Shown piece after piece: positions 20,760 to 31,093 of a DNA stretch of 64,000 bases. The notes below the pieces were generated by a model that was not told where the DNA came from, ran no database searches, and saw only the letters and a program-made list of their open reading frames with translations. The translations under genes were made by a program, and so were the position numbers. The DNA comes from Perkinsus marinus ATCC 50983 (lineage: Eukaryota; Perkinsozoa; Perkinsida; Perkinsidae): NCBI RefSeq assembly GCF_000006405.1, contig NW_003211397.1, forward strand, positions 553,749 through 617,748, read 5' to 3'. Each line of letters starts with the position of its first letter. The stretch's first letter is position 1.

Positions 20760-22640
20760 AGCTGTTCGACGATCACAATACGGCCCTTTCGGTACTCGGA
20801 GTACCTCGCCGAGGTACTCCGAGTAACCCGAGGTAACCTCGGGCCGTCTGCGTGGTCATGAATGCAAACGCCCGGCGGACGCTTGCCTATCCATCCTCGT
20901 AATACGGCAGAAATTACGGTACGGATGCGGCACACTCCCGTACCCCATCATAAAGGTACACTAATCACCCACGCTCAAATATGTCGGGTGGTGGCGTGTG
21001 GTGCGAGCTGAAATTAAACTTCGGACTGATCCACATGGTTGCCTTTCTTCGTGTATGCTTTATTTAAGTCGCTGAGCTTCAGTGTCTTCGACGATTCGAC
21101 GCGACAGCCTGAGGAATTCGCCGTTGCGCCCGCCTCGGAGACATTTTGGTGGCATCTCGATTTTCGAGCGTTCTTTCAGTTCCGAAATCCCCGCGACAGT
21201 AGTATCAGCGAACTGAAGCCTACCTCAATCTAGGTTGATGTAAATGGAGGGAAGCGGGGGATAAGAATAACGGGGAACGAATGGCAAAGAGAAAGGAGGG
21301 GGACAAGCGAGACTCTTCGAGAGCCTCTCGACGCCCCCTCCTACATCCACCGACTCAACCATTCGAATTCACCCACAACTAGGCAACTAATCGCTTGACA
21401 GATATGGCTTGCACTGCTCTGTTATTTCCCTACAGCGAACTGTCGAAAGGCTTGGTGACTGAGACCTTAAATGGGGTCTAAGTATGCCCGTGAGGATCGT
21501 AATGGTTGTCAGATCGCCCCACAACTTCGGCCTTACACGAGATGTCCATTGTCTCAGAATCTTTTTCTTGTTCCTTTAGAAACGTCTCCCATCTTGCATG
21601 CCTACTGCCACATATCTTATCATCCTGGCGGTGCTTGCATTTCAAGTCGGGATCGTGAGGAGCCACAAGCAGCCACAACAGTTCCTCATGGGAGAGAGTG
21701 AGGGAGTAAGATACTACTTCGACCCATGGCCGAAGGGCATGCGTCCGAAACTATCAAAAGTGGACTCTCGTGAGGTAAATGGCATCAACTGCACTTATAC
21801 ACGACCATTCATGATACAATACCCTGGTACCGGCCGTTTCGCCTGGTTGTATACTGTGAGTGATATAAGAGGATCAAGGCAATTCTATTCGTCTGGCGAG
21901 ATAGGCGGCGAAACGTGCTTCGAGACCTTCGAAAGTTACGAATGGAAAAATCGGACGGTGAAGCGCTTGGCGAAGGAGAATCCTGTAGTCACCACCGCGA
22001 ATAGTTTGTGCGCGGGAGGTGAGCTCGTCCTCAGCATGGCTGCGGAGGAGCCTGCCCCTAATGGTGTTTACTACGGCTTTAGCGAGGATGGTTTCGAAGC
22101 AACGATCAAATTCGATGGACGGTCGCGCATCAAGGAAGTCCGAGTGAACGATCCGCAGGGAGAAGTCACTAAGTTGATCTTCACTATGATCGGAAAAGCG
22201 ATAAAGTGCTATTTTGGCATACCAGGAGAGACCAGATTTGTCAATCTGATCGTCGAGCCTGTTGACCCCACCAAATTTGATGGCACGAAAGAAAGCTTCC
22301 ATGGCGCTCGACTGAATACTATGGTCGGGCAGCCTTTCGACAGGAGCCATCTAAGGAGATTGTTTGGCCTCAAGGAGCCTGGCAAGCTCAAGCGTATGCG
22401 GTCTCGCATTGCCAGGAGCATTACATCGATCAGGAAACCAGGGGCCTTTCTACACAGACGCACGATGCGAGACGGAATGGAGGAAAGACTCCTCGCACAG
22501 GACGATACCGATTTAGAACTCGACAACCCAGCTACGATGATGGCCGACTACGTAGATATATAAACGACGGTAAGTTTTTCACAGCGTTAAACGCGTAACC
22601 GGAATACTGATAATCTCTCAGGGTTGAGTGCGCTACTAGC
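20760..22640 (+). repeat. Right arm of inverted duplication (contains family copy E)
   Basis: Direct counterpart of the left arm. Shared landmarks include TCACAATACGGC at the left, ATGTCGGGTGGTGGCGTG, GGCGCAAC/GTTGCGCC, the gene, and the 3' flank. Confidence 0.75.
21598..22563 (+). CDS. Secreted four-cysteine family, copy E, intact
   Basis: Single-exon ORF of 321 aa starting with a signal peptide (ATYLIILAVLAFQVGIVRS). It has the same block order as copy D: RYYFDPWPKG; cysteines in GINCTYTRP, ETCFETF, NSLCAGG and AIKCYFG; NGVYYGFSEDG; ATIKFDGRSRIKEV; VEPVDPTKFDG; ARLNTMVGQPFD; basic SRIARSITSIR tail. Differences from copy D concentrate between the first two cysteines, which would fit diversifying selection. 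A pyrimidine-rich acceptor-like TTCCTTTAG ends about 20 nt upstream of the ATG. Function unknown. Confidence 0.88.
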   Translation: MPTATYLIILAVLAFQVGIVRSHKQPQQFLMGESEGVRYYFDPWPKGMRPKLSKVDSREVNGINCTYTRPFMIQYPGTGRFAWLYTVSDIRGSRQFYSSGEIGGETCFETFESYEWKNRTVKRLAKENPVVTTANSLCAGGELVLSMAAEEPAPNGVYYGFSEDGFEATIKFDGRSRIKEVRVNDPQGEVTKLIFTMIGKAIKCYFGIPGETRFVNLIVEPVDPTKFDGTKESFHGARLNTMVGQPFDRSHLRRLFGLKEPGKLKRMRSRIARSITSIRKPGAFLHRRTMRDGMEERLLAQDDTDLELDNPATMMADYVDI

Positions 22641-23984
22641 GCAGCGCTAGTCTAACGTCATTAACTATCCAGGCACCAAGTTCACCCAAATAGATGTCTC
22701 CAAAAGCAAACGTTGGGATATGTATAAGGGAAAGTGTTGATGTTGCACATGTTGTCGCGTTGTGAAGGTTTTTGGTTCGAGTGGCCAAATCTGGCGGCTA
22801 ACAATGCAACTGATAGTTTGTTCCTAATTTTCCGAACACCATGTAATAATGTATGTTTCTTCGATCCCAGTTCCAGGTTTCTAGACCTCGAAGTTACCAC
22901 TGTGTGGAAAAACACAAGCAGTGATAGACCTTTCTAATCATTTGTGCCGGTTCTGCGCAGTGCGCACGCTGGGAAGTTCGCGCCCCGGATATCAAAAAAC
23001 GAGAAAGAGTGTTTCAGATTTCCATAATCAGCCACTGAAATAGACCCGCCCATGAGCGAATCCATTTTCGCTTTGCTTCATTATCTATCAGAGCATCATA
23101 CTCCTCCAGAATCCGAGCAACAGCAGGTTCAGAGAGACCGGCAGTACCCTTAATGACTGGGGATACTTCCAAACCTTGGAATATAAGACCACAAAAAGTA
23201 ATAGCCTTCATATTATCGAATAAAAAAATATCTTCAAGAAATGGGAAAAGAACGAATAATCTCATTTTGCTGCTCCGGGTTGTATAGGTTCACAACCTGT
23301 GAGCATCTGCGACTCGAAAAAGTTCGTGCGGATGAAATACGACTTTTAAGATAAATTTTCCCACGATAAAATATAGGGAGAAATTCTCATTTCCTTGTGA
23401 TTTAGACTGGAGTAGCTACTGTCTTTTCGTACGATCCCCTGGGCCCCCACCTTGCGACTGGCATCCTCTTCGAGTATCATAAACAAACATCCATCACCAG
23501 AGTTTACTCTCAGATACGGTGTATCCGAGCGAGGACTTTTCCTTCAAACTTCACGTATCCATCGCCACGGCACTACAACAGCTTTGGCCAACACTGTTCG
23601 GGCTTCCTATCTGAAGGGTTCTCTAAGAGCTGACCAGATGATCTCCTCGAGGAAACGACACCTTAGCAAATGATATGATTTTTAGTGACAACTGAATGGC
23701 TCGACAGGCAGAATAAGTCCCATCATCCGCCCATCTTACTTTAAGCAGAGAGTAGATGTAGGTGAGAGCTTTGAGCACATATAGACTGGATACAGAAGAG
23801 ATACGAGCTACCGTGTAACATCTGCATCATATTCGAAGTTGATCGCAAATCTATATCCCCTCGCCTCAATTCACATACACTCACAGCAGCTATGAAGAAC
23901 AGTGATAATTCAGGCTACGACTGAAGTGACACAACGAATGGAAAGGAGCAGAAGTGTGGTATTCAAATTCAGTGTGGTAAAATT

Positions 23985-24155
23985 GGCACATCACCAACCA
24001 CAAGTGTTGGTGACAATATCTAAACTCTTTGAAGAATTTCTGTTAGTTTCTGTCCACTTTTGGAATGTTTGTCGATTAGTATACGAAGTCCTGTGGTAAG
24101 TGAGGAAACTATTGAGCTCAGCTGAAGAAAGCGAGTACATATTTTGCAGCGCTGT
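23985..24155 (-). mobile_element. MITE-like family 1 copy, inverted
   Basis: Read on the minus strand it has TTCAGCTGAGCTCAATAG, TAGTTTCCTC and CCAACACTTGTGG; the outer ends are worn. Confidence 0.5.
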
Positions 24156-24254
24156 TCAAATTTATCCCAGTTCCCCTCACACACTTGGTACACTGCATCC
24201 TGAGTTCAGATTAACACCACAAACCTCACAGTCCTGTTAGGCTGTCGTTGAGAC

Positions 24255-24460
24255 ATGTGGTGCTGCATGAACTTGTCCTAGTACGCAGGTTTATCCGTGA
24301 AATCAGATTTCACGATCCTGAATGGACTGCGAATCTCACAGTAACTGATACAAGCTTTCTTTTGAAGACAGTGTGAATCGATTAACAACTGGTTTCTAGT
24401 CCTGGTTCTGTCAAAATTCGAAAAAGATCGGTTTGTATAACTGTTTGGTTCACACTGTAT
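24255..24460. mobile_element. MITE-like family 3, relative
   Basis: Right end AACTGTTTGGTTCACACTGT is identical to the terminus at 3811-3830, and GTGTGAATCGATTAACA resembles the inner block; the rest differs. Confidence 0.4.
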
Positions 24461-25024
24461 TCTACTGAACACTCCAAAAGGCTGCTGGTCATTTGAAAGA
24501 CTCTCTTACGAAGCTCAAACATGCCATAAAACGCAGATATGTGGAATTGAAAGCATCATGGCCAACACAAGTCTCCGATGGAGTATCTTGTGGTTGGACG
24601 TGTTAGATACAAACGAGGTCAGAAAAGATACCATCATTACCTGCACGTTAATGAAATGTAAGACGCAACACCATGAGGGGTTTCAGAGTGTCCAATGAAC
24701 CTTCACAGTGTCTTTCGTTTTTCCTCTACTTACGCCGTTTGTCCACTTACGTTGTGTCGCGCTTACTCGCAAATGAGAAATGATAATCTTTTCCTCCCCG
24801 ATTTTACTCAGTCTCTTCTACCGTCACCCCCTCGAAGATCTCAATCTACAACAGTGTCAAGACAATACACTGTTCGAAACATACAAGACGCTTTACATCA
24901 CATTCGCTAGTCAGAAAGGGAAAACTTGCAATCTTGACTAAATCTTGTAATTCCTCAACGGTCTCTAGTATAGCCTAATCGATTTGTCCTGAGAACTCCA
25001 AGGACAAGTGCATCTCGACAGAAG

Positions 25025-25519
25025 ATGACTGCCTGCCTTAAGAAGACCCGTAAGCATAGAGGAAACGTGTCCCACGGTCACGGCCGTATCGGCAAGCACC
25101 GTAAGCATCCTGGTGGACACGGTAATGCCGGTGGTCAGCATCACCATCGTATCAACTTCGATAAGTACCATCCTGGTTACTTCGGTAAGGTTGGTATGCG
25201 TTACTTCCATCTTCAGAAAAACAAGTAATACCACTATCTAAAAGTGCACATGATTTCCTATATTATTATTTCTAGGTTCTACCGCCCTGAAGTGAACGTT
25301 GAGAAGTTGTGGTCCCTCGTTTCTGAGCAGACTCGTCTCCAATACGCCGACAAGAAGGACAAGGCCCCGGTAATCGACTGTACCAAGGCCGGCTACTTCA
25401 AGGTCCTCGGCAAGGGTAACCTCCCCAAGCAGCCCGTCATCGTCAAGGCTCGTTACTTCTCTAAGAAGGCCGAGGAGAAGATTCAGGCCGTTGGTGGTGT
25501 TTGCGTCCTTACCGCTTAA
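25025..25519 (+). CDS. RPL27A: 60S ribosomal protein uL15 (L27a)
   Basis: Structural protein of the large ribosomal subunit. Two exons, 25025-25224 and 25276-25519, joined over a 51-nt intron (GTAATACC...TTTCTAG) with consistent phase: KN-K-FYRPEVN. The product is 147 aa against 148 in human. Signature stretches are [84 protein letters not shown] and the end VGGVCVLTA. Codon use is strongly biased to C- or G-ending codons, as expected for a highly expressed gene and unlike its neighbours. An AG acceptor-like TCTCGACAG lies just upstream of the ATG. Confidence 0.97.
25225..25275 (+). other. Spliceosomal intron of uL15 (51 nt)
   Basis: GT-AG intron with an in-frame stop at its start (AAG TAA), so splicing is required to give the conserved protein. 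It sets the size standard for ordinary introns in this window. Confidence 0.95.
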
Positions 25520-26959
25520 ATGCTTGTACCGTTGTCGCCAGGAGAAGCAACAGCACTTTCCATTGCTTACTAAAGACGACTTTGGTGGCTGGAGGTCATC
25601 TCGGAGACTCTTTTCATTGCGTTTTGAGTGGTGTCAATTGGGAGATGTCGATGTGTCTTGGGTAATTCCTATCCGTCTATTGTCAAGAACAGGGACACTG
25701 TAAAGCATTCATTCAAAGTACTCGAGAATTTGGAGTTAAACTAAGAGAGAATTGACTGAACTAGATTATTCGGACAGTAAGTGGAACGCCGCATTGTTCG
25801 TTTTTTATTATAAAAAGTGTCTAGTACGTCGATTATCATAGTTATGCTCATGCATTCCATGTTCAACACGGAAGTGGAAACTTTGTTGCCTGGAGAAATA
25901 TTTCTCGCCGACCTATTATTCGGCATAGTTTTATTATAGTACGAGTGAACAAACGTCCTTATTATTGAGGAAAACCATTCCCAGAGCCTTCACGAACACA
26001 GGTCACTTTTTTCGTCTCAGAATACATCGTGAGATCATCACTGCATGCATCAACTCTCGAATGAGATCTCGGCTACATTTCTGCCTATTTCCTCAAAGCT
26101 GCAACAAACACTGTCAATGTATCACTAACTGCTAACAGTTACCGCAGTGAGCGATGTGGTAACTACAAGAGGTAGATGAAATTATTCAATACACAAAGTG
26201 AACACACAAGCCTGGCAATATCCTATCCGCTATAAGCAAGCTCTTAATATGATGTTTCAATGCACCATTCTCCCGAGGTTCAACTATTTAGTGATATCGG
26301 ATTTCTACAATGAGAACCCAAGCGATCGGTGTTGGAATATATGTTTTGGTTCCCTCAACTGAGCTGAGGAATTTCCTTACTAATTATAAAGCTTAACATG
26401 AGAATTCGGGTAGAAGGCCTGGACAAAAACCGTCGACATTTTTTCCAAAATTTCCTCACCATTTTGAACACAAGTAGTTGGCTATGTGCATATTTTCCTA
26501 CACTGCAAGCAATGATCTTGCAACTCACTTGCTGTGTGCATATCAGCTTCCCGAAGAAGGCGGAGCGATGCAAATCACAGATATTTTTCCTGTTGGATAA
26601 CTTCCACACATTGCCGAGACTTCAACACATCACCACCATCAGTAACACAGGAATCATTATCATGGATCATCCTACATGTTCACCAGAATTAACAACAAAG
26701 TCGAACAAAGGGATAGTCCCCGACCCAGCTTCGACGAGAACGCCGATCCACGAATTGATTCCAGGCATGTGGGTTCTGACGGACCCTTTCCGCAATAACC
26801 ACCTAAGAGAACCTTTGCCGAGTTCGTATCATGTTATAGTTGTCCATTAATATTGTATTGAATCATTATGGTATTATCTATCTATGTGGCAAATTGTTTA
26901 GTAATTACACCAATTTACGGTATATAATAAATTTAATATATCGGATATAATTAAATGCA
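25520..26959. other. Intergenic stretch, no gene seen
   Basis: Downstream of uL15 and at the 3' side of the Cys-rich minus-strand gene. Contains a MITE-like family 1 copy at 26328-26505; ORFs have no domain support. Confidence 0.5.
26328..26505 (+). mobile_element. MITE-like family 1, near-complete copy
   Basis: Left end GTGTTGGAATATATG, middle AACTGAGCTGAGGAA and TTCGGGTAGAAG, right end CATATTTTCCTACACTG, so both termini are present. Confidence 0.7.
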
Positions 26960-28699
26960 TTAGCATAACATTTCTAACACACGAGGCATTTCCTGCCACT
27001 TACAAGAAACTGGACAATAAATTTCCTCCACTTTAGGATTCTCCACGGACCTGAACGATGGATGCTCTTCCCTTCACCTCTCGAGCCCAACGCACCCAAT
27101 AGTCGCCGTGCTTTGTCGGAAATTTTCACACGCCACTTGACAGTTTGGAACTCCTGGAAGCGCACGAGAAATGCCAAGGTCATCATCTTGGCATTTCCAT
27201 CGTTCACAGTCACCAACCTGGAATCCAGGCCAAGTTCCAAAACCCCAAAATATACTAATTTGCTACACTCATAGCTCCCCGCATATCTTTCCTATAGCTG
27301 TTGGAAACATTCGGACAAGGCATGCAAGTCGCCAATTGTAATGCGAGGTCATCCGCTGATATTTCTACATCAACAGACACGATTTTAATCACATGAAAAA
27401 CACTCAACAATTTTCACTCCCACCTGCATCCTCTTCCTCTTCAACGGACACTACCTAGCAAATTTCATAGTCCATAGAGGAGCGCATCAACACTCACAGA
27501 ATTTTCATAGTGGAGTAGCTCTGATACCTCCTGCGGTACATCCCTTGCTGAGTACCGCATAGCGTCTTGTCTATTTTTCCAATATTCGGGCGGGCCAGCA
27601 TTGTAGGTTCCCAACGGACACTCGTACCTCACATGCAATTCGAAATGAAGGATGTAATGTAATAATATATAATGGAGTTTCACGACCCGTTTAACGTGAA
27701 GTTGCGTAATACTCCACGTAAATTTAAGACGTATATTTTTCCGCGACCGATAACACACTTGTTTTTCGCCAAGTGAATTGTGAAATATGTTTTCCACTAG
27801 TGTTCTTTATATCACTAGGGTGAAACTCCGGGGAACAGTTACGTGATCGAGTGGTTCCGGTTAATACTTCTAATTCATAATCTATTAATGGGCCCACCGA
27901 ACTGTCTCCTTTTGTGATTCCCACGGCCCTGTAATAATAGGAGTTTCACGACCCGTTTTACGTGGAGTGGTGTAAATCTCGGTGAAAAACGCGATATTCG
28001 CGGTATGCCGTGGTCGTGGAATATGTTTTGCACTAGTGTTTTTCGTATCACTAGGGTAAAACTCCAATAATACAGCTATAGCCCTACGAGAGAAAGTTAT
28101 CGCAGTAGAGAAATAAAAAAAGACACAATTGTCGAGACATAGCTAGAATCAAGTCGCTTCTTTCGCTGCTGCGACTACCACATACACCAGTGGGAATATC
28201 GTACGGTTTTCCATATAACATTCTCATGTTGCAAAAAACAAGAGAGAATATTTTCACTGATGGTCTTCCCAAGAGTTACTTTCGGCAGTCTCCAGGACAG
28301 CAGTGTCCCGGTGGGCAATCTCGACAGTCGCCGCAGCAACAGAATGCTCCCACTTCGAAAGACCCGCANNNNNNNNNNNNNNNNNNNNNNNNNNNNNNNN
28401 NNNNNNNNNNNNNNNNNNNNNNNNNNNNNNNNNNNNNNNNNNNNNNNNNNNNNNNNNNNNNNNNNNNNTGAAAGGGAAAAAACGAAAAAAAGTTTGCCGA
28501 AATTTCCTCAGAATTCTCGTCGTTACCCCGCGTAAGTGACATGTGAACAACTCCTGGTACGAATGCTTACATATTTACATCCACACGTCTCGACGTCGTT
28601 ACATACGCACATACTGCCAATGCCAAGAGCGAGAGCTGCCTCTCGTTGGGACTCTGGCATGGCTTTGAGAAAGGGACTCAACCAACAGGTTTCGGGGAC
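26960..28699 (-). CDS. Cysteine-rich, probably secreted protein; crosses assembly gap
   Basis: Unrecognised, but well supported by phases. Exons: 28699-28571, gap-interrupted exon ending 28280, 27627-27498, 27454-27424, 27364-27267, 27217-27096, 27050-26960. The order of motifs is CVCNDVETCGCKY; after the gap FCCCGDCRDCPPGHCCPGDC; KYECPLGTYNAGPPEYW; an acidic VEEEEDAE; LATCMPCPNVSNSYR; DCERWKC; PNCQVACENFRQ; YCPVSCKWQEMPRVLEMLC and stop. The cysteine spacing (C-P-x-G with flanking C) resembles extracellular growth-factor-receptor or EGF-like modules. The N-terminus lies upstream of 28699, possibly at the minus-strand ATG near 29013 with a hydrophobic run (LLITTVFSLCIV), separated by a MITE. 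The 652-nt intron 28279-27628 holds two MITE family 2 copies. Confidence 0.65.
27674..27829 (+). mobile_element. MITE-like family 2 copy with internal insertion
   Basis: Both ends intact (GGAGTTTCACGACCCG ... GGGTGAAACTCC). The middle differs from other copies by an extra run around TTTTTCCGCGACCG. Inside the intron of the Cys-rich gene. Confidence 0.8.
27940..28065 (+). mobile_element. MITE-like family 2 copy with possible target duplication
   Basis: Complete inverted-repeat element; flanked on both sides by AATAAT, which may be its target-site duplication. Confidence 0.8.
28369..28468. other. Assembly gap (100 N)
   Basis: Exactly 100 N inside the Cys-rich gene. Confidence 1.
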
Positions 28700-28733
28700 C
28701 TGAGTTGCCGGGAGGGGCAAGTTATTATACATT

Positions 28734-28852
28734 GGAGTTTCACCACCCTAGTGATATGAAAAACATATTTCACGACTACTGCATATCACCGCGAATTTCG
28801 CGTTTTTCACCGAGTGTTACGCCACCTCACGTAAAACGCGTCGCGAAACTCC
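28734..28852 (-). mobile_element. MITE-like family 2 copy
   Basis: Complete, inverted relative to most copies: GGAGTTTCACCACCCTAG ... GCGAAACTCC. Confidence 0.8.
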
Positions 28853-29642
28853 ATTGTTTTATGACTTTTTGTATTACAACTGTGGAGCTGAATTAAATAC
28901 AACTCCCTCAATACGTTACCAACAATACATAGTGAAAAAACTGTTGTAATCAACAAGTTGTGAAACTGGCTCCTATGAGTTTGTTTACTATGTACTGAGG
29001 GAATCGATGGCATCCAAAAGTCCAGGACTTCTTTGAGGAAAGGAAAGTACGTATACCCCTGTCACTATGATCATCAACTACAGAGGTGTCGACCTTATGT
29101 GTTGTCGACCCTCGGAAGTAACATGGATAAAACTAAACAAAATGGCTCTCTTGTTTTAACTCACTCTTAGACGGGACCAGATCCGGGTTTACCATATGAT
29201 AACGATACATCCTATTACCACCACTATCTAGTTTTACCCGTTTCACGTGAAGTGAATTGTGAAATATGCTTTTCACTACTGTTTTTCATGTCATTTTCAT
29301 TATACATGTTGACTGAAGAATTCATGTAAATTAACCTAAACATGATTTAGATATATTTATATATTTTTCAAGATAACGTATTCAAGAATTTGTATTCGAC
29401 AAACGCATTCGAGCGTCACCCGAAAGGAAAGAAGTGCACCCGAAGTGCAGAGCTACCTGTTGTAGTTCTCGAGCGGCTCGACCGTACTCTAGCATTTCTG
29501 TATCTTAGTACACGTCCTAGTGCAAGAGTCGATTCCCGAACATAAGGGTACCCTCCGTGTCATCGACGCATCCACATCCACATCTGCATCTACCCCAACG
29601 TTCCGGACAGGTGCCGGGGAAGCTCGGGTCCCCGCCGGGAAC
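28853..29642. other. Intergenic stretch with a MITE fragment
   Basis: Apart from a possible first exon of the Cys-rich gene (minus strand, near 29013) and a MITE family 2 fragment at 29230-29300, I see no gene. Confidence 0.4.
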
Positions 29643-30026
29643 GAAGGGCGATTCTAACGAGGTTGTGCTGGTTTTACAAAGGGCGATTCTAACGAGGTTG
29701 TGCTTGTTTTACAAAGGGCGATTCTAACGAGGTTGTGCTTGTTTTACAAAGGGCGATTCTAACGAGGTTGTGCTTGTTTTACAAAGGGCGATTCTAACGA
29801 CGTTGTGCTTGTTTTACAAAGGGCGATTCTAACGAGGTTGTGCTTGTTTTACAAAGGGCGATTCTAACGAGGTTGTGCTTGTTTTACAAAGGGCGATTCT
29901 AACGAGATTGTGCTTATTTTACAAAGGACGATTCTAACGAGGTTGTGCTTGTTTTACAAAGGGCGATTCTAACGAGGTTGTGCTGGTTTTACAAAAAGCG
30001 ATTCTAACGAGGTTGTGCTTGTTTTA
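29643..30026. repeat. 35-bp tandem repeat, 11 copies
   Basis: Head-to-tail units with core GGGCGATTCTAACGAGG, period exactly 35 bp and few differences between units. Not inside a recognised gene. Confidence 0.95.
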
Positions 30027-30083
30027 CTGCGATATCATGTGCAGTATTATACATCTATGTCGGCGCAGTATGAGGGGTACCCA

Positions 30084-30190
30084 GGAGTTTCACCACCCTA
30101 GTGATATGAAAAACACTAGTGAGAAACATATTTCACGACTACTGCACATCGTGAATATCGCCTACTTCTCGTAAAACGGGTAAAAGTCTA
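30084..30190 (-). mobile_element. MITE-like family 2 copy
   Basis: GGAGTTTCACCACCCTAGTG at one end; the other end is worn after CGTAAAACGGG. Confidence 0.7.
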
Positions 30191-30201
30191 CAGTATTCAA
30201 C

Positions 30202-30354
30202 CAGTGTTGGAGTATATGTTCGCTTTCTTCAGCTGAGTACTGATTATAGGAGTTTATATACAAATTCGGGTAGAAGTGTACAGAAATCCGTGAGCAACCC
30301 CCTAAATTTCTTTTCACAACTTTGACAAATGTAGCCAATACTCCCCTACACTGG
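30202..30354 (+). mobile_element. MITE-like family 1 copy abutting a family 2 copy
   Basis: CAGTGTTGGAGTATATG to TACTCCCCTACACTG. The next element (family 2, from 30353) begins within a base or two of its end. Confidence 0.7.
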
Positions 30355-30463
30355 AGTTTCACCCGTTATACGTGAAGTGGCGTATAACTCAGTGAAAAAC
30401 ACGATATTCGCTGTATGCGATAGTCGTGAAATATCTTTTTTTCCATATCACGGGTGAAACTCC
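30353..30463 (+). mobile_element. MITE-like family 2 copy
   Basis: GGAGTTTCACCCG ... CGGGTGAAACTCC; both termini present. Confidence 0.8.
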
Positions 30464-30680
30464 ACTGTATTTGATTGTCACCATCGAGACTAGTAGGATC
30501 ATTCCTCTCTTAGGAAGGGTTTCGGGTAGGCCCAGAGCGCCTATGTAATACGGACGCAGTAGTGATTGAATTTCATTTGTCTTGAGCATCGGACCAACTT
30601 TAAATGCCGTAAGTCAAACACACGGTGTATGTTCTATGATCATCAACGTATTATTCGAGTAGACAATGGTGACGTAGTAG

Positions 30681-30942
30681 TCAGGTTCGGGTTTGCTTTT
30701 TCACTAACATGGTACTTTGGCAGACTAGGTAGTGTAGTTCCTGTCTTGCAGCGTTGTGTGTTATTATTACCAAGGTATTCGTCAACTCTGGTCATGAGCT
30801 TCCCGGGAATTATCATTGCGTTATGTATGTTTGTCGTGTTTATTGCATCGTTCACTTTATTATAAAGCAGCACTCCAGCTGGTCCGAGTATGGCTGCGAA
30901 CTCAGCAGCTGGTCCGAAATGAGCGGCGAGGCCCAGGTACAT
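30681..30942 (-). CDS. Small protein of unknown function, two exons
   Basis: Exons 30942-30771 and 30703-30681, joined over a 67-nt GT-AG intron (GTAATAAT...CATGTTAG), give 64 aa. The N-terminal half is hydrophobic and alanine/glycine-rich (YLGLAAHFGPAAEFAAILG), followed by YNKVNDAIN and a basic end VKKQTRT. One possible membrane segment. It could be a small organellar or membrane protein. An overlapping hydrophobic ORF on the plus strand (30566-30865) is its mirror and less likely. Confidence 0.45.
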
Positions 30943-30969
30943 GTACGGAAACAAATTCCCATGTATAGT

Positions 30970-31093
30970 GGAGTTTCACGACCCGTTTTACGTGAAGTGG
31001 CGTAAAACTCCGCGAAAAACGCGAAATTTGAGCCTTGCAGTAGTCGTGAAATATGTTTTTCACTAGTGTTTTTCTTATCACGGGTGAAACTCC
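30970..31093 (+). mobile_element. MITE-like family 2 copy, complete
   Basis: Reference copy of 124 bp: GGAGTTTCACGACCCG at the left and CGGGTGAAACTCC at the right, perfect inverted ends. It lies just upstream of the small minus-strand gene. Confidence 0.85.

Larger units (their letters stand above)
22564..25024. other. Spacer with family 3' flank and repeats, no firm gene
   Basis: 22720-22810 and 23280-23440 repeat flanks found at 13.9-14.5 kb. A minus-strand ORF (23265-23014, ending LEEYDALIDNEAKRKW...) fills a segment absent from the sister flank and looks protein-like, but has no recognisable domain. MITE-like copies lie at 23985-24155 and 24255-24460. The uL15 promoter region is at the right end; no other feature seen. 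Confidence 0.4.

Noticed and set aside
26974-27240. 88-codon minus-strand ORF as the coding frame
   Set aside because: It is a wrong-frame reading through a 45-nt intron of the Cys-rich gene; the spliced frame keeps the cysteine pattern.
30566-30865. Hydrophobic plus-strand ORF
   Set aside because: It mirrors the minus-strand two-exon small gene, which has splice support.
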